Of a DNA stretch of 64,000 bases, positions 46,893 through 59,650 are shown one piece after another. The position numbers and the translations under genes are program-made. Below the pieces are notes generated by a model, which did not search any database, was not told the DNA's origin, and saw nothing but the letters and a program-made list of their open reading frames with translations. Position 1 is the first letter of the stretch; the number at the start of each line of letters is the position of its first letter. The stretch spans positions 38,839 to 102,838 of the forward strand of contig JADFUC010001363.1 of NCBI GenBank assembly GCA_019722365.1, in the 5' to 3' direction. This DNA is from Lithospermum erythrorhizon (taxonomy: Eukaryota; Streptophyta; Magnoliopsida; Boraginales; Boraginaceae).

Positions 46893-47880
46893 GTGTGTAG
46901 GGAAGCGTCAGCGGGCCCGCAGAAGATGGTGGAGTTCACCATTGTGGATATGTTAGATGGGGCCTATAACGGAATCATCGGCCAACCCGCGTTGTCGCAG
47001 TTTGAGGCCATTGTATCTCTTGCCACATCACGAGATGAAGTTCCAGCGATATGGGCAGGAGAATCACATGGTAGCTAGAAGCGAGCGGTGCTATCTTTGC
47101 CTTCCTTAAGCGGATAAGGAACAAGTGGAGATAGGCTCACGTCCGTGGAGGAGCCGGGGACAAAAGCACGTGTATCGTAGAGATCGGAAGAAGTAAAGAA
47201 AGGGAGGCACATGAGGAGATTCGGAGTATCCCGTTCGATGAGGGGGATCCGGCGAAGGTCTTCAAGATTGGCACTACGCTAGGGGCAGAGCATGAGGCCA
47301 TGCTCATTCGGGTCCTCAAGGAGTATCGGGATATCTTTGCGTGGGAGCCAAAGGATATACCGGGGGGTAGATCGGAGGTGTTAGTAGACTTGATTTGTAT
47401 GTGGAACAATATAAGCCCGTAGTAGAAGAAGAGGACCTTCTCGGAGGAGAAGGGAGAAGCCATCCGGGAGGTGGACAAACTGCTCGGGGCAAATGCCATA
47501 CGGGAACTCTTATTCCCAACATGGTACGGCTAATGTGATCTTGCAGTCCCCAAACCAACCCATTGACACTGAAGCTGGTGGTATGGAGCTTTAGCATCAA
47601 CAAGCTTTGTCAAGTTGTACCTACATGACATTGATAGGTTGGTTATTCAAGCGGCCAGGTACAAAGTGGTAGACTTCACGAGCCTTCGAGGATACCACCA
47701 AATCTTCATGTTAGAGGAGGATGTAGAGGCCGCGTTAAATGGCGAGTATAGGTTATTCTTTGAAGTCGTGGCCGAGGCTTTGAGAATCTGGGAGCAGCGT
47801 GGATTGACAAGGTGTTTCCGCTTGATTGGTCGAACATAGCGATTCTATGTGGATGATATGCTCATCAAGAGCCGCGGCGG
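46893..47880 (+). pseudogene. Gypsy reverse transcriptase remnant
   Basis: In order: Y-N-G-I-I-G-Q-P-A-L near 46960-46995, G-A-E-H-E-A-M-L near 47285-47310, R-D-I-F-A-W-E-P-K-D near 47330-47360, D-K-L-L-G-A-N near 47473, I-D-R-L-V-I-Q-A-A near 47625-47660 and V-V-D-F-T-S-L-R-G-Y-H-Q-I near 47670-47705. The catalytic Y-V-D-D box at 47846-47857 is followed by M-L-I-K-S. The box is intact, but stops (for example TAG at 47837) break the frame. Confidence 0.8.
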
Positions 47881-48119
47881 GGACCATGAGGCCAACCTAC
47901 GTGAAACTTTAACAATCTACAAAGTATAGCTCCATTCCAATCGGGAACTTAGTGCGTCTTTCAGCGTGACTTCGAAAAATTCTTGGATGTATGATCGACG
48001 AGGAGGAATAGAGTCAATCCGACAAAGTACTTGGCCCGGTGCGAGCCCATGCGAGCTCAAAGACGAGAAACCATCGCCTAGCAGGGAGGATAGCAACGCG
48101 GCCAGTTCGTACTCACCGG

Positions 48120-48830
48120 GGCGGGAGATAGAGTTTGCCACTTCTTGAGCCGTCAATAAAGGGAAAGAGTTTGAATGGACCCCGGAGTGTGAGAAATCAT
48201 TTTAGGAGCTGAAGGCGTACCTCCAGTCTCCTCAGCTGCTGGCCCGGCCAATCGCTAGAGATGTCCTGCAACTCTATCTAGCGATCTACGAGTCGGCGCT
48301 TAGCCGGTGTTCGTCAGGGAGGAGAGAAGGGTTCAAAGGCCGATTATTATGTCGGCAGTCGTGAGGCGAGATAAGATATCCCGTGGCAGTGAATTACATT
48401 CCCTCATCGTTGATGCCTGGAAGTTGAAGCCATATTACAGCGCATCCCAGTGAGGTATTCATGGACGACCTACGCGGAGAAAATCTGGAGGCTTGACCGA
48501 TACGGACGAATCATGAAGTGGGTCATAGATCGGTACCTGCGTTACAAATCGACGGGGCGTCGAGCGCCCGGCTTGGCGGATTTCATGGTCGAGTGCACCC
48601 ATGGACCAGATGAGGGAGGACAGTAGTCGGTCAATGTGATCAATTTTCAGGAGAAGAGTTAGGCACTTTACTCTTAAGCGGCGCCAGTAATCCGGATGGC
48701 TGAAGGATGTTATAGTCCCGGAGGAATAAGATAGAGTATGCGCGAGATTTGCCTTCGCGGTCACGAATAATGAGGATGGTGAACGACTTGCCAATGGATT
48801 TTCATTAGCAATCTACTTTGGGGGTGAAAC
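48120..48830 (+). pseudogene. Gypsy RNase H/linker remnant
   Basis: Starts with K-E-F-E-W-T-P-E-C-E-K-S-F (about 48162-48202), then E-L-K-A-Y-L-Q-S-P-Q-L-L-A-R-P (about 48208-48252), which joins RT to RNase H in gypsy elements. Later fragments (about 48460-48610) fit the W-x-x-Y-L-R and G-x-S-x-x-x-x-L-A-D-F region. Broken by stops. Confidence 0.65.
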
Positions 48831-49261
48831 TTTTTATCTATAAGAACAGGATTCTCGATTCTTTGGTGGGCCGTGAAGAGGTAATTTAAATTGATGAGGC
48901 AAATATCTACGAAGGGTTCGAAATTTGGCTAGACTTTTTCGTTCCTGTCACATGGAGGATGTTCCTCGGGAGAGGAATCAAGAGGCGGACGGTATCAGTT
49001 GGCAGCGTGAATGTGACTCTCCCGTATTCCTTGTGAGTAGAATGGGTGGCGAGTAAACGCCCGGAATGAAGGAGGCGGATAATTCCGGAGGGTTAAGGAG
49101 GACAACACAGGCCATGGTATCAAACTATCATGGGTTCTTAAGAACAAGGTCCTTCGTGGAAATCCCCAGTTGCAACAAAATCTAGAAGCGAGTTTGAGAG
49201 TACATTTTCTTTGAGCCGAGGTCTCAGTCTTTTCCAGGCCTTCTTTGGTGTGTCACCGAGA

Positions 49262-50082
49262 AGAGGGTCTAATGGCGGTCGAAGAGATGCATGGGGGCAT
49301 GTGCGGAAGCCACATCAATGGAAAAGCCACGGCGTAAGGTCATGGGTAGAATATTCTGGCCATCCGTAGCGAAGGATGCGGGGCCGTGCGGAGATCGACT
49401 AATGCTAGGGTATGCGGCATCCGCGCCGGCCTCCACGAAATGGTTAGCATGCTTTGCCCAATACCTTTCTACCAATGGGGCTTCGATATAGTACGGGACC
49501 TCCCAAGGACTCGAGGCAGGTATGCATTGTGGCGGTGAACTCTTCACGAATGGGTAAGGCAAGTCGCTCGCTCGACAAGATCGGGAAGCGGTGTACCGGT
49601 TTCTAAGAAATCTTCACCGGTTTGGTGCCACGGGTGCTAGTCACCCGACAAGCGAGCTCAATTCACTACTAAAGAAGTCGTCACCGAAGAGTCTAATGGC
49701 GGTCGAAGATATGCGTTAGGGCATGTCTTGGAGGCTTGTATCAATGGAAACCACGTGCAAAAAGATGCTACGGCCGGGGAATATTCTGGCCATCCGTAGC
49801 GAAGGATGCCCAAGACTACATCCTTGTCGGCCTCACACGAAATGGTTACCATGCTTTGCCCAATACCTTTCTACCAAATATAGTGGGGACACCGAAAAAT
49901 TCCCCAATAGCGAGGTATGTCATTGTGGCAGTAGACTACTTCAACAAATGGGTAGAAGCCAAGCCGCTCACTCGACAAGATCAGGAGCAGGTGTACCAGT
50001 TTCTGAGGGAAATCTTCACCAGGTTTGGGGTGCCCCGGGTGCTAGTCACCGACAACGGGACTCAATTCCTGACCGAAGATAA
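49262..50082 (+). pseudogene. Gypsy integrase remnant, tandemly duplicated
   Basis: Two adjacent copies of the same integrase portion run 49262-49688 and 49689-50082. Each has the zinc-binding lead-in (S-L-M-A-V-E, then an M-H-x-G-M-C-G-like segment in copy 1), I-F-W-P-S-V-A-K-D-A, and the N-x-W-V-E-A-K-P-L-like core. Copy 2 keeps a long open stretch (49736-50116) with V-A-V-D-Y-F-N-K-W-V-E-A, F-G-V-P-R-V-L-V-T-D-N-G-T-Q-F and R-E-I-F-T-R-F. Copy 1 is much more broken. Confidence 0.8.
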
Positions 50083-50359
50083 TTATAGAATCTTGAATGG
50101 TGAAACGACTCCATGAGGAAGGGGTTGGGATCGGGGAACTCCCAGTGGTGCTGAGTCGTTACGGGCGACTCGAATCCAATCACTAGGGAGACCTCGCCGG
50201 CGATGTATGGATCCGATGCCCCTACTTGCCGGTGGAGATTCCTGACACGGCAGGTGTCATGCAACAGCGATGCGTTATCCAATGAGCAAGGATTGCGACT
50301 CAACACAGACTGTTGGAAGAAAAATTTGCCGCGGTCGATAAGATAGGCGGTATAAAGAG

Positions 50360-50580
50360 GAAATAGGCACTTATTACAACAAAAGGGTCTAGGCCACACA
50401 ATTCCTAGTGGGAGGTCTGGTTCTAAGAGTAAGACAAACATCCGCTCATGGGAAGTCCGGAAAGTTGGAATCCCCTTGGGAGGGCCCATACATTATCCGG
50501 AGGGTTGTAGGACCAGTCACGTATGAATTGAAAACCACAGGCGCAGTGCCTTGACCATGGAGCATGCCACGAGAAAATAC
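50360..50580 (+). pseudogene. C-terminal end of gypsy pol
   Basis: Y-Y-N-K-R-V near 50373-50390, then V-G-G-L-V-L-R, K-L-E-S-P-W-E-G-P-Y-I-I-R-R-V-V-G-P near 50464-50515 and R-K-Y-Y near 50573. This is the usual end of Tat-like pol. Between integrase copy 2 and here (50083-50359) similarity is lost. Confidence 0.65.
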
Positions 50581-50589
50581 TATGTAAAC

Positions 50590-52706
50590 TTTATTCTTCA
50601 TTATTTTTGAAATAAAAAGACTTGATTCATTTAAAATTGTCTTGTGCACCTAAAAGTTCTATGCAGGGTAGAGTATCAGCTATGCGCTACTGCTAGGAGC
50701 AGATCTGAATAAGCAAGTTGGTGTAAATCTGCCTAACTGTTTGAGTATATCCTACCTCCCGACTAATTAGAGAACCAAATCCCTGTGCATTGGACAAAGA
50801 GGTGGTTCTAGGTAAAGGGAGATATCCCATGTACAATCCACCCATTCGCTGAAGGTCCATATTCTCCATGTATGAAAACATGGGGAAGGATCTGGTGCTC
50901 AGAATAAACAAGGACAAAAAGCACTTTAAGGTAGGACCCCTAGCCATAAGCGGCTAAGATCTCCCAGGCCCCGAGGTCGGAGAGGTGAGGCCCGGCCCGA
51001 CATGGAGGTGTAAGTACCAAACATAGACTAAAAAGCGGGTGAAACAAATGGAGCAGGGCAAACAATGGGAAAAAAATTATTATAAAACCCCGAAAGGGGG
51101 GAGGAGTACATGATTACAAAAAAACCCAGCCTAGGGGGCCGGGAGTATCTCGGTAATAAGGGGCAAGGAAGTTGTGTGTCCGGCCATCCGATTGGGAACT
51201 TGGCTGCTTATCTTAAAGGCAGGAGTATTGGAACATGGAGAAAGCTGAAAGTTGGACGAAGTCCACGATAGGACAATGAGCATAATGTGGCTTTGGTAAG
51301 TGGCATCCTACTCCTCAGCAACACTCTTGTGTCACAGGCGTGAGGCAAAGCTCCCAGGGTGGTGGGCTGGCCTCGGCGCTCAGAGGCGTAGGCACTTGAA
51401 GCTCACTGCTCCCGAGCACTCACTTGAGGCATTAGGACAACTCATAAGCAGCTCGGGATTTGCCGGTAGAGGGTTGAGTGTGTATAAAGAGCCAAGCAAC
51501 AGGAAAAAGAAGTTAATTGAATCGGCATAAAGGGAAAAGAAGAGAGGTTTAGAGGAAAATCAAGAAATACTGACTAGAGCAAGGTGACCTCAAATGGGAG
51601 GCACAGGGACAGTCTGACTTGTCGCGCTACGCGCCACTTGGTCTAGAAGGCGGTGAGTGGGTAGGCGGCTTTATTAGCGTCCTCCAAAGGGATGAAACAA
51701 TGGTCTGCAAGACAAGGAAAGAAGGAGAGGAAAACCGCCCTTTCTGAGACTTGACCTTTTAGAGAGGAGAAGGCCTCGTGCGGCTTGATCGTTTAGTATG
51801 AGCCATGGAGAAAGGGGGGTATTTTTTATAAGAAGATATGGAATTAAGGGAGTCGAGGAAAAGTGTGGATAAGAGGCCGGGTTGCATGTGGAGGAGGGTG
51901 GTCTTTCAATTCAAAATTTGTAATGAAGAGAGATGATGGATGCCTAAAGGGGTCGCGGGCGATGATGGCCCGAGGCTAGGATCATCTGGCAGTGATCAGG
52001 TGAGCCAAGCGTGCAATAGTATGGAGGTGAAACCCGTTTGGTATATATTGAAAAATGGCCCCATGATCATGATCGACCCATAAAAATGGGCGGATCCCAA
52101 ATAATAAATCCCTAAATAAATGTTACAGTCAGGTTGGTCGTTATAATTGGAGTCAATCTGCAAATAGACAGTAGCCGTAGAATAAATGAATGGGCCGCGT
52201 AAATGGACGAGTCTGAGGCACAGTAAGAGGTCCAAAGCCATCCCGGCTCGGTAAGGAAGGAGAAAACCGTTAAAGGACCAACGGCAAGCCCAGGAACGAT
52301 TAAGGATGCAATTATGAGGAATTAAATGAGGCCATTACTCGACCCACCCAATGAGCCGAAGCAGCTATTACGGCAATAATGGAGCCATCAAAACGACAAA
52401 AATGCTGTCGAATAAACTATAAGAGGTAAACCTTGAGGAAAAATCAGTAAGTTGTTTTGATACCCAAATTTTGCCTTTAGGAAACTAAATCTTCGATCGC
52501 TTTCTGAAACATTCGTCGTGATGTTCTGGCCCAGGCAGCCGTCCTTTGTTTGCGAGCTTCCGGTGGATCAAGGTGTATCGAAGGCTGGCTTGGAGGATGT
52601 GTGATTGACCCCGACATGGCTTGGACTGAATCGCGCCACCATCAGTTTAAAGTTTGGGTCTTCGCGATTTTGGATACAGAGGTGAGTTCGTGATTTGGAA
52701 GCCGAG
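50590..52706 (+). repeat. Noncoding 3' part of the gypsy element, probably including its 3' LTR
   Basis: The region has no coding capacity. It contains an A/G-rich tract with AAAACCCCGAAAGGGGGGAGGAG near 51083-51106, which could be the polypurine tract area. A CTATAAGAGG promoter/R-like box lies near 52418-52427 and GACTGAATCGCGCCACCATCAG near 52626, resembling LTR end sequence. The partner 5' LTR is not visible, so boundaries are uncertain. Confidence 0.4.
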
Positions 52707-52850
52707 TGGGGTTGTGGGGGGTAAGTGGCGGAAGGGGGTGGGGGTGGGACTATGAGGAGGGGGTTAGTGGGGGGGGGGGAGAAGGTCGAGATTGGTAATA
52801 GAGAGGAATTTGGGGTTGGGGGAAGGGGTAGGTGGCCGGGTAGGGAGACA
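52707..52850 (+). repeat. G-rich tract with G-quadruplex potential
   Basis: At least ten runs of three or more G occur within about 140 bp, including runs of 5, 6 and 9 or more. They are separated by short loops on the plus strand at the downstream edge of the gypsy block. The C-rich partner is on the minus strand. Confidence 0.85.
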
Positions 52851-52860
52851 AAGTGGTGTA

Positions 52861-54143
52861 TTTTTTAGGACGGTTAGACAATTGAATTGATAGGGAATAG
52901 GTGCCATTGTAGCAAAGGTAAAAAAAGATGGTGCTAGAAATTAAAACCTCCTTTAGTGTGTCTTGGATTAATAGAATTCTGGCAGTATTAGAAACTTTTA
53001 TTAAATATACATTAAATAGGGGTTTAAAAGAAAAAACTAATTAAATATTGCATTGAAATTCCTAAATGACACATATTTTAAAATAATTTTTCTTAAGATG
53101 AAGGCTAACAGAAAAAATATTTGAAGCAAAAATTTAACGTATAACAAAAAAATGAAGGAAATATTCATTCATTCATTATACTACATGCATAAAATTCATG
53201 ATTTCGCACCGTACTGAAAGAATATGAACCACACGTATATTTGCTAATGTGTTATGCTAATAAATGATGAGAGACGTACTCATTAATAATTTGAATGGTA
53301 CACGTACTAATTTGAATTTGGAAAATACGTAGTTAATGTGAAGACCATGCACTTATTGAAAGAACTGCTACTTAATCTATTTTAATTGAGCACTACCAGC
53401 ATGTCAGGCAATTTTTAATTTTTAAATTCTTTCTTTTAATTATATTATTAAAAAATTAATATTGTGAAATTATTTTGAAAGAATCAAATTATATAAATTT
53501 TATATTTTTAGAATAATAAATAATTACTAATTAATAATTAAAATTTAATTTCAAAAAATCGAAATATCGATTAAATTAGTTGGAAATAGTATTTATTTAA
53601 TGAAATATGAACAATTATGGACATATAATAAATACAGTCCGTATTGTTGAATAATTAATAGAAAGTGAATGTCCGCTTAACCACCAATAATAATAATGCA
53701 TCTAATGCTTTGATATTAATCTGAATATATGTGAATTAATAATGTTGATTTGATCGAAACCAAAAAATAAACAGATGGAAAAGAGAAGAATAATGAACTT
53801 CTTTGAATTATATCCTTTCATGCATATCGACCAAACGAACAAAGTAGGGTGTGACTAAACAAAATGAACGTTCTACTTTAGTATGTTAGTATATATTAGT
53901 TATTATAAAAAGAGCAAAATGTGGTAACAAAACTGGATCTCAAAGTACTATTTGCCTGAAAACAATATTATTTGCCCCATGGCGTTCTTACTGTTCGCAT
54001 TCTTACCACTCTCCTGCTTCAGTCGTTTGTATTATGTGCAACATTACTTGTACTTTGGTTGTATTAAATGCAAAAATAAAATATCTACTCCCCTTCTCTC
54101 TAGATGCTTCTTTTTATTAGTCTTTATCGGCTACAGATAAATT
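52861..54143. other. AT-rich spacer
   Basis: No gene, RNA or clear element seen. A small open frame (53952-54140) abuts the antisense LTR and has no recognisable similarity. Confidence 0.5.
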
Positions 54144-55806
54144 CATTTAGAATCAGTAGAATTTATTCGTGATAAATGCAAATTCGCCAAATTCAGGATC
54201 GCGGAATTAATGCATATTAATCCCAAAAGACATAATATTGCAATATGAATAACGAGTGCTACATTCTTGTGGAAGAAACGAAATAGACAAAACCCACAAA
54301 ATGCCTCACGTGAAAAGTCCATGAAAAACCTCCCCCAAGCTTGTCCGACGCTTGAAATGATGTCACTGCAGGTGCACTAAAATAGATAAAATTGAAGCAG
54401 GCTGTGTTGTGAGGCAAGGTGGAAATTCATTTTGAGATAGGGGAGGCAATAGTTTTCCATGATAAAAACCCTTGTCTCTCTTTTGCTTTTAAAGTCTAAT
54501 TACGCTTGGTTAAACCTTTCGTTAAATCGGTTTAGCTGGTTAAGTTGAATGGCTAGATTACAATTGATAGAATAATAGTCATTTAGTGGGTTGTTCATTC
54601 AACATGGAATCATTTAAAATATACTAGCAAGTCATTGTCGAGACAACATTCAGTTGATAGTCATTGTTAGCAATTGATTAAACTGCAGGGTTTAACAAGG
54701 TGAATTTTTCACATCAAATATATTGACGAATATATAAATATTGAGAGAATCGTCTACTTGATATATATCGTTTAATTTCATGCATGAAATATAATTCCCA
54801 TCTTTATTGAGCTCGAGATAATAGTAAGTTGTATAATAAATAATGAGTTATTAACTCTTGATTAATGGTAAAATCTAACGTCGCTCGTCAGCCTTAAATT
54901 ATCATGAGAACCAGCTGTGTATCTGATTACTAAGATTGAACATAAGTTCCGGTAATCACGTTTAACGACACGGTAAATGAATTGATCTATGATTGTCATG
55001 ACAGGCGTAATAAAGGGAATCGATTTACGTTGATTTCAACGCTCCAACTGCCCAGGCGATTACCATCCTGATTCCTTTAACACAGCGATACATGGTATTA
55101 GGCTAACCATAGAAGTAACATGGAAACACCTGACTTTCTTTACTCGAGCATGAACTGAATAGCGTTTATGGCGTCGTAATACGTCGATGCCGTGAGGCAG
55201 AATCTTCTTGCATATAACAGAACAGGATAAATCCTCCCCAATATATCAGGCATCCCATCGTTATCTTTCCATTGTGTATTTTGCTGTTATAAACCCGGCA
55301 AGGAGTTTGGTCATAGTCAAAGTACATAACAGATAGTTATATCGTGGAGTCTAGGGTATCGAACCTTACAAAATTCTAAACAAATATCATAGGACCTGAG
55401 ATCTATTATCTTACATGAATTTGTTTGATTAAATCTGGCTCCCAGTCCTTAGGACCCGTGACCCATGGTATTGATCCCAGTCTGTGGAAGCTAACGTGAT
55501 CAAACTTAATCCTTAATCAATCGCCATGTTAGTCAATATGATGTAATACTAACTTGATCGGCGTCGACGAGGCACTTTGGTATCACTGTTTTACAAATTT
55601 ATAATCAATAATTAAATGTTGCCTCTACAGAAAATGTAAACTAACCTAGGATTTACTTTTCCTTTCATCGAGATCTATTACATATAGCCTTATGTAAATT
55701 TAAAACATATAAATGAAGTAAACAAATTTACTAAAATCTGACAGCAATATTCAAATATTTGTTTACATAACATAATAGATACATCTTGACTCAGCTTAAC
55801 CTAGCA
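54144..55806 (-). mobile_element. Antisense solo copia LTR (LTR1)
   Basis: On the minus strand it begins TGCTAGGTTAAG at 55806 and its far end near 54144 resembles TGTTAGAATC in reverse. The AATATGCAATAT, GAGAGACAAGGG and TTTCATGCATG blocks match the solo LTR at 15790-16861 in the opposite orientation. GCCTCTACAGAAAATGTAAACTAACCTAGG near 55620 and TATTCAAATATTTG near 55750 match 63810-63940. No coding sequence. Confidence 0.7.
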
Positions 55807-56720
55807 CCACTGACATTTGTTTAAGACCTATGTTATTTGCCTTACTCATCCTTTTGATAGTTTAATGAAATTCGGTGATCAACCTCTATTCTTTACTTTA
55901 TATACTTTGTCTCCTTCCCATTAAGCGTATCTCCCCAATTAGGTGATACTTTACGGAGTGCGTCTTTAGATTTGTGATGTCACCGGGGTTCCTTGCTTTT
56001 GTTGCTCATGATATTGTCGCTAATATTTCAATGATCCTGTCTGAAAGCTTCGATCCACAATTCACCAATTACAAGGGTTACACATTTGCCATAGAATACT
56101 CGATTGAACAAATAAAATCCATTAAATAGTTATTTAATTGGTTGAGTAATTTAGTATTTATCAATAACTTGAAAGATTATTGATATTGACTTCAAATTAC
56201 TATTTAATTAAGCTAATTAAATAGTTCAACTTCATTAACAACTCATTAGTGTCTTAACGAACTAATAGAGTTAACGAGTCAACTAATACTGAGATTCAGC
56301 TTTTATGGGCTTGTTTTAACTGGCCACCTCATAAGCAAACTTTAGGGTTTTTCATGACAAAGTTTGTAAATCTTTTCATCAAAAAACCTAAGTAACCGCC
56401 CCCGGCGAAAATTCTCCAAAAATTTTTTCTTGGGTTTTTTGGTTTTTGTTAAATCGCTTGTTTACTATCATCGGTTCTTGATTGACCTCTCGGTGTGGAC
56501 CAGCCCAGAGATATCTCTGAGTTGATATTGCAACAAGGAGCTGAAGGGAGATCAAATTCACGTTGTGAATTTGAAGCGTGTGGAACTTTCATTAGAATTT
56601 ATAAACTACCCAATCTTAAATGAACAATGCATTATTGTAAAATATATTTCATAATAAATATACTTTAAGATCCACGGAATTATGGATTTGTATACTCATA
56701 TATCCATAGTATTTTCCATG
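55807..56720 (+). repeat. 3' portion of the 5' LTR of copia C
   Basis: It ends CATAGTATTTTCCA just before the primer-binding site. It contains a GACACTAATGAGTTG-like segment, AGGGTTTTTCATGACAAAG (56344-56362) and ATATATCCATAGTA near 56698-56712. The reverse complement of the last is present at 62507-62521 in antisense LTR2. The beginning of this LTR is displaced or lost at the junction with antisense LTR1. Confidence 0.6.
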
Positions 56721-56721
56721 A

Positions 56722-56734
56722 TGGCATCATGAGC
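56722..56734 (+). other. Primer-binding site of copia C
   Basis: TGGCATCATGAGC directly follows the LTR end and resembles the initiator-tRNA-Met-complementary TGGTATCAGAGC. Confidence 0.6.
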
Positions 56735-57274
56735 GAACTAAAAGTCGTTTACATTATTTATTTTATGCTGTTTTGTTTTATCAATTTTATTTGATTAATT
56801 CTTCATATATTTAATTAGTATATAGTGAGAATAAATCTTATTCTTGATTATTGGTTACACATATTTACAAGTTTATGATGATATATTATCATATTTTGTT
56901 AATAGATTTGTTTACCAAAATCAAGGGCAGATTTAAATTGGTTTGTTTCAAAACAGTTTTTGTAAAAAACGTGTTTGGGGCATTTAATATTTTGTAAATT
57001 ACAAACTAATTTTCCTGCATAGATAGTACGTAGAAGATCTCCATTAAATTTCTGTTATTTGGTTTTCTAAACCTCAAAACAATTTTGATATTTCTGGACT
57101 TTTTAATTATCTGTTAATGTAACATTTAATGAATAAATGATTTGTTCAAAGAAAATTATGAAGTTTAACTTGATTCAAATTCATAAAATTTGAAGAGACT
57201 ATAAGGCCTCAAAACGATTTTACAAAAGATTAAGTCATCTGAAAAAACCGGAGTTAAGCTATTGTTATTATATT

Positions 57275-57425
57275 AATCGGCCGACAAAGACAGGCGCGTC
57301 AGTCTTCGGATCAGGCGTTTGGTATAAAATAATGACGAGACGATGTCTGAGCGATCTTTGCCCGTGTCGATGGCTGGCCGTCGTAGGTGGTCGTCCGAGC
57401 CCGACTATGACGTGTGCCCCTAATT
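57275..57425 (+). other. GC-rich island in the copia C leader
   Basis: A roughly 150-bp GC-rich stretch is embedded in an AT-rich leader, about 550 bp after the primer-binding site, a position close to that of the island in copy B. It includes GCCCGTGTCGATGGCTGGCCG. The shared placement suggests a conserved leader element that has decayed more in C. Confidence 0.5.
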
Positions 57426-58639
57426 TTGAAAAGCAATAATTCCGTTGTCCTTTATTTGGTTTTCCTAAAATTATGGGACTAGTTACTATTCGGTTTTTAA
57501 TAGGATTTTTTATCTGTTTAATCACTAAATTAATTGTAATTAATTATGTGATGAAAATTAATTAATTTCTTTATATTATATGTGAGTATTTAAGTGTTCT
57601 ATAAACTGTATTTAGAATATATTTGATAATATTTCTATAATATATAGTTAATATTGTTGGTAATAATTGTAGTTGGCAATATTATGATAATTGAATTTAT
57701 ATTAGAACAATTTTTAATATGTGATTCAATTATTTAATATTTTCATCTAAATCTTCTAGTTCATTTATCTGATTTAATAAAGTCACATATTTTGTAATGG
57801 TGATTGGAATGGAGGTATATAGATATGGCCCGTTTATTTATTTTTGAGTGCAGTTCGTAATGTTGTAAATGACCTTCGAGTCATATTTTCTTGTATTTAT
57901 TTATTTATTGTTTACCTGAGCTTATTTGTCTAAGATAGATTTATTATATAAATGTGTAATAAATGTGAGAATGTTTCACGGTCTTGGTACTTGGTGAATT
58001 CAGGATGATCAAGAAATACAGAATCTGAAATGGGCTGTTAAATGTTGATAATCTGCCTTAATAGAGTTATCAGGCCTCTCCCAAATATTACGTACTTGTT
58101 TTATTTTCATGTTAAATGTATTTGCTTGATTATGTGCTAGTATGCAGGTAAATGAAAACAAAGTAATAATAATCTCCTGATTAAAATTTAAGCAAAATGT
58201 CAATCCAATTTTAAAGTTGTGCAGATTCATCTAATTGGGCACACCGTGATGGCGGGTGTTACAATGTTGCATTGATATGACAATGGATCATGTTGATGAT
58301 TTCCACTAACGTTGTGGGGAACTTCAGGATGATGTCAAAGTAACACTTTGGTTTAATTGGTATCTTGCTTAGGTTTCGAGAGATACAAATGTTGGGTAGC
58401 ATCTTGCAAAGTCTTATTGACTAAAGTCCTCAGTTTACATAGTGGTTGACAACCTATATCTTGGATTCAAAAATGTAGCGGTGTTGCCGTTTGAATTTAA
58501 GTGTAATAGGTCTTGATATAATATATTCGTGATTTGATAATTAGTATTTAATTTATTTGTAAGTATTTTTAGCATGATGTTCTTTAGTGTTATTTGTTAC
58601 TTATTCTTGTAAAAATTAATATAATACCATGGTACTTCT

Positions 58640-59380
58640 AAAACTGGCTTAAGCTCAGCACCAAAAATTTAGTGAACTCTTCAATTTTGACGGTACAAGT
58701 CATTCTCAGCAGTAGAGAGACGAATACGTCTTGAACAATAAGGTTCCCTTGAAACCTAATGATAGTGCCTCCCGTCGGAGAAAGGGTCTAAAAAGCACAA
58801 AGTAAAATGTTGTGGATGTCAATGTCACCGTGCTTGCCCATGCGAACCTTCGTTCCAAATTCAATATGAAAAGGTGGTACATATGACATATACCGGCAAT
58901 TATTCGAAAGGAAAGCTAAACGAGGCTGACCTTTGTGTATCAAATGAATTAAATAAACGAGCAGAACCCATGACCTGTAAATGGCTTGGTACGATCGACT
59001 ATTTTATCCTGAGGCACAGTCATCTCCCAGGGATCACAATCACATGAAGTCTGCTAGAATAATTCTCTCAGGTTTGTCATAATTCAATATCACAAGTTTG
59101 AGTTATCTCTAATGGCGCATAAGATGATCGCAATCTTGTGAACACAGGTAAGACTAAGCTTCTCCTTACGTTTTGGTGGTCAAAACAAAGGAAGAAATTC
59201 AAAAAAGAAAAGAAGTTTACGTGGCCAAGGTTCATCCCAGTTGGAAAGGGAGGAGCTAGGAAGGATGACAAGTATTGTGCGGAAGCACAGGGTCAGAGTG
59301 GAGCTGCGAGAGTTCCACAGATGATGGGAAGAATAGTCTGGGCATTCGGCCTCTGGTATGTTATTGAAATTGTGCAACTT
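58640..59380 (+). pseudogene. Copia C gag remnant
   Basis: F-N-F-D-G-T-S-H-S near 58682-58710 matches the start of copia Gag, followed by frame-shifted pieces to a basic lysine-rich segment near 59190-59270. Broken by many stops. Confidence 0.6.
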
Positions 59381-59650
59381 CTAATTACTTAGGTAGTGCT
59401 AGAACACCGATTTGGTGTTGTGTATCTGAAAAGGAAATGGATCGTGTGAAAGTTGCAGGTAGGATCCATTAGTTTAGGAGCCCTTGCGGGCCTTGTTTGA
59501 GCTACTCGGTTCTTATGTACTGCCGATTTACGAGATATTATTTCTATTTACGTTTTTGAATAATGATGGTTTTCAGAACAAATAGATCCGGTGAATTTGG
59601 ATCGAGAATGGGGTAGTATTTAATTACCGCCTCACTTTAAAATGGTCTAT
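59381..59650 (+). pseudogene. Copia C protease-region remnant
   Basis: Equivalent to 15370-15780 of copy B: a short segment after gag with M-D-R-V-K-V near 59437 and an aligned stretch to about 59600. The catalytic D-T/S-G is not readable. Confidence 0.45.

Larger units (their letters stand above)
45361..52706 (+). mobile_element. Decayed Ty3/gypsy retrotransposon, Tat-like
   Basis: The plus strand has gag/protease remnants (about 45880-46830), an RT region with an intact Y-V-D-D (47846-47857), RNase H (about 48120-48800), integrase (about 49260-50085, duplicated) and a chromodomain-free pol end (about 50360-50580). RT before integrase is the gypsy order. The linker wording (F-E-W-T-P-E-C-E-K-S-F) and integrase wording point to the Tat group (inference). 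All frames are broken. A noncoding 3' part runs from 50590 to about 52700. Confidence 0.85.
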
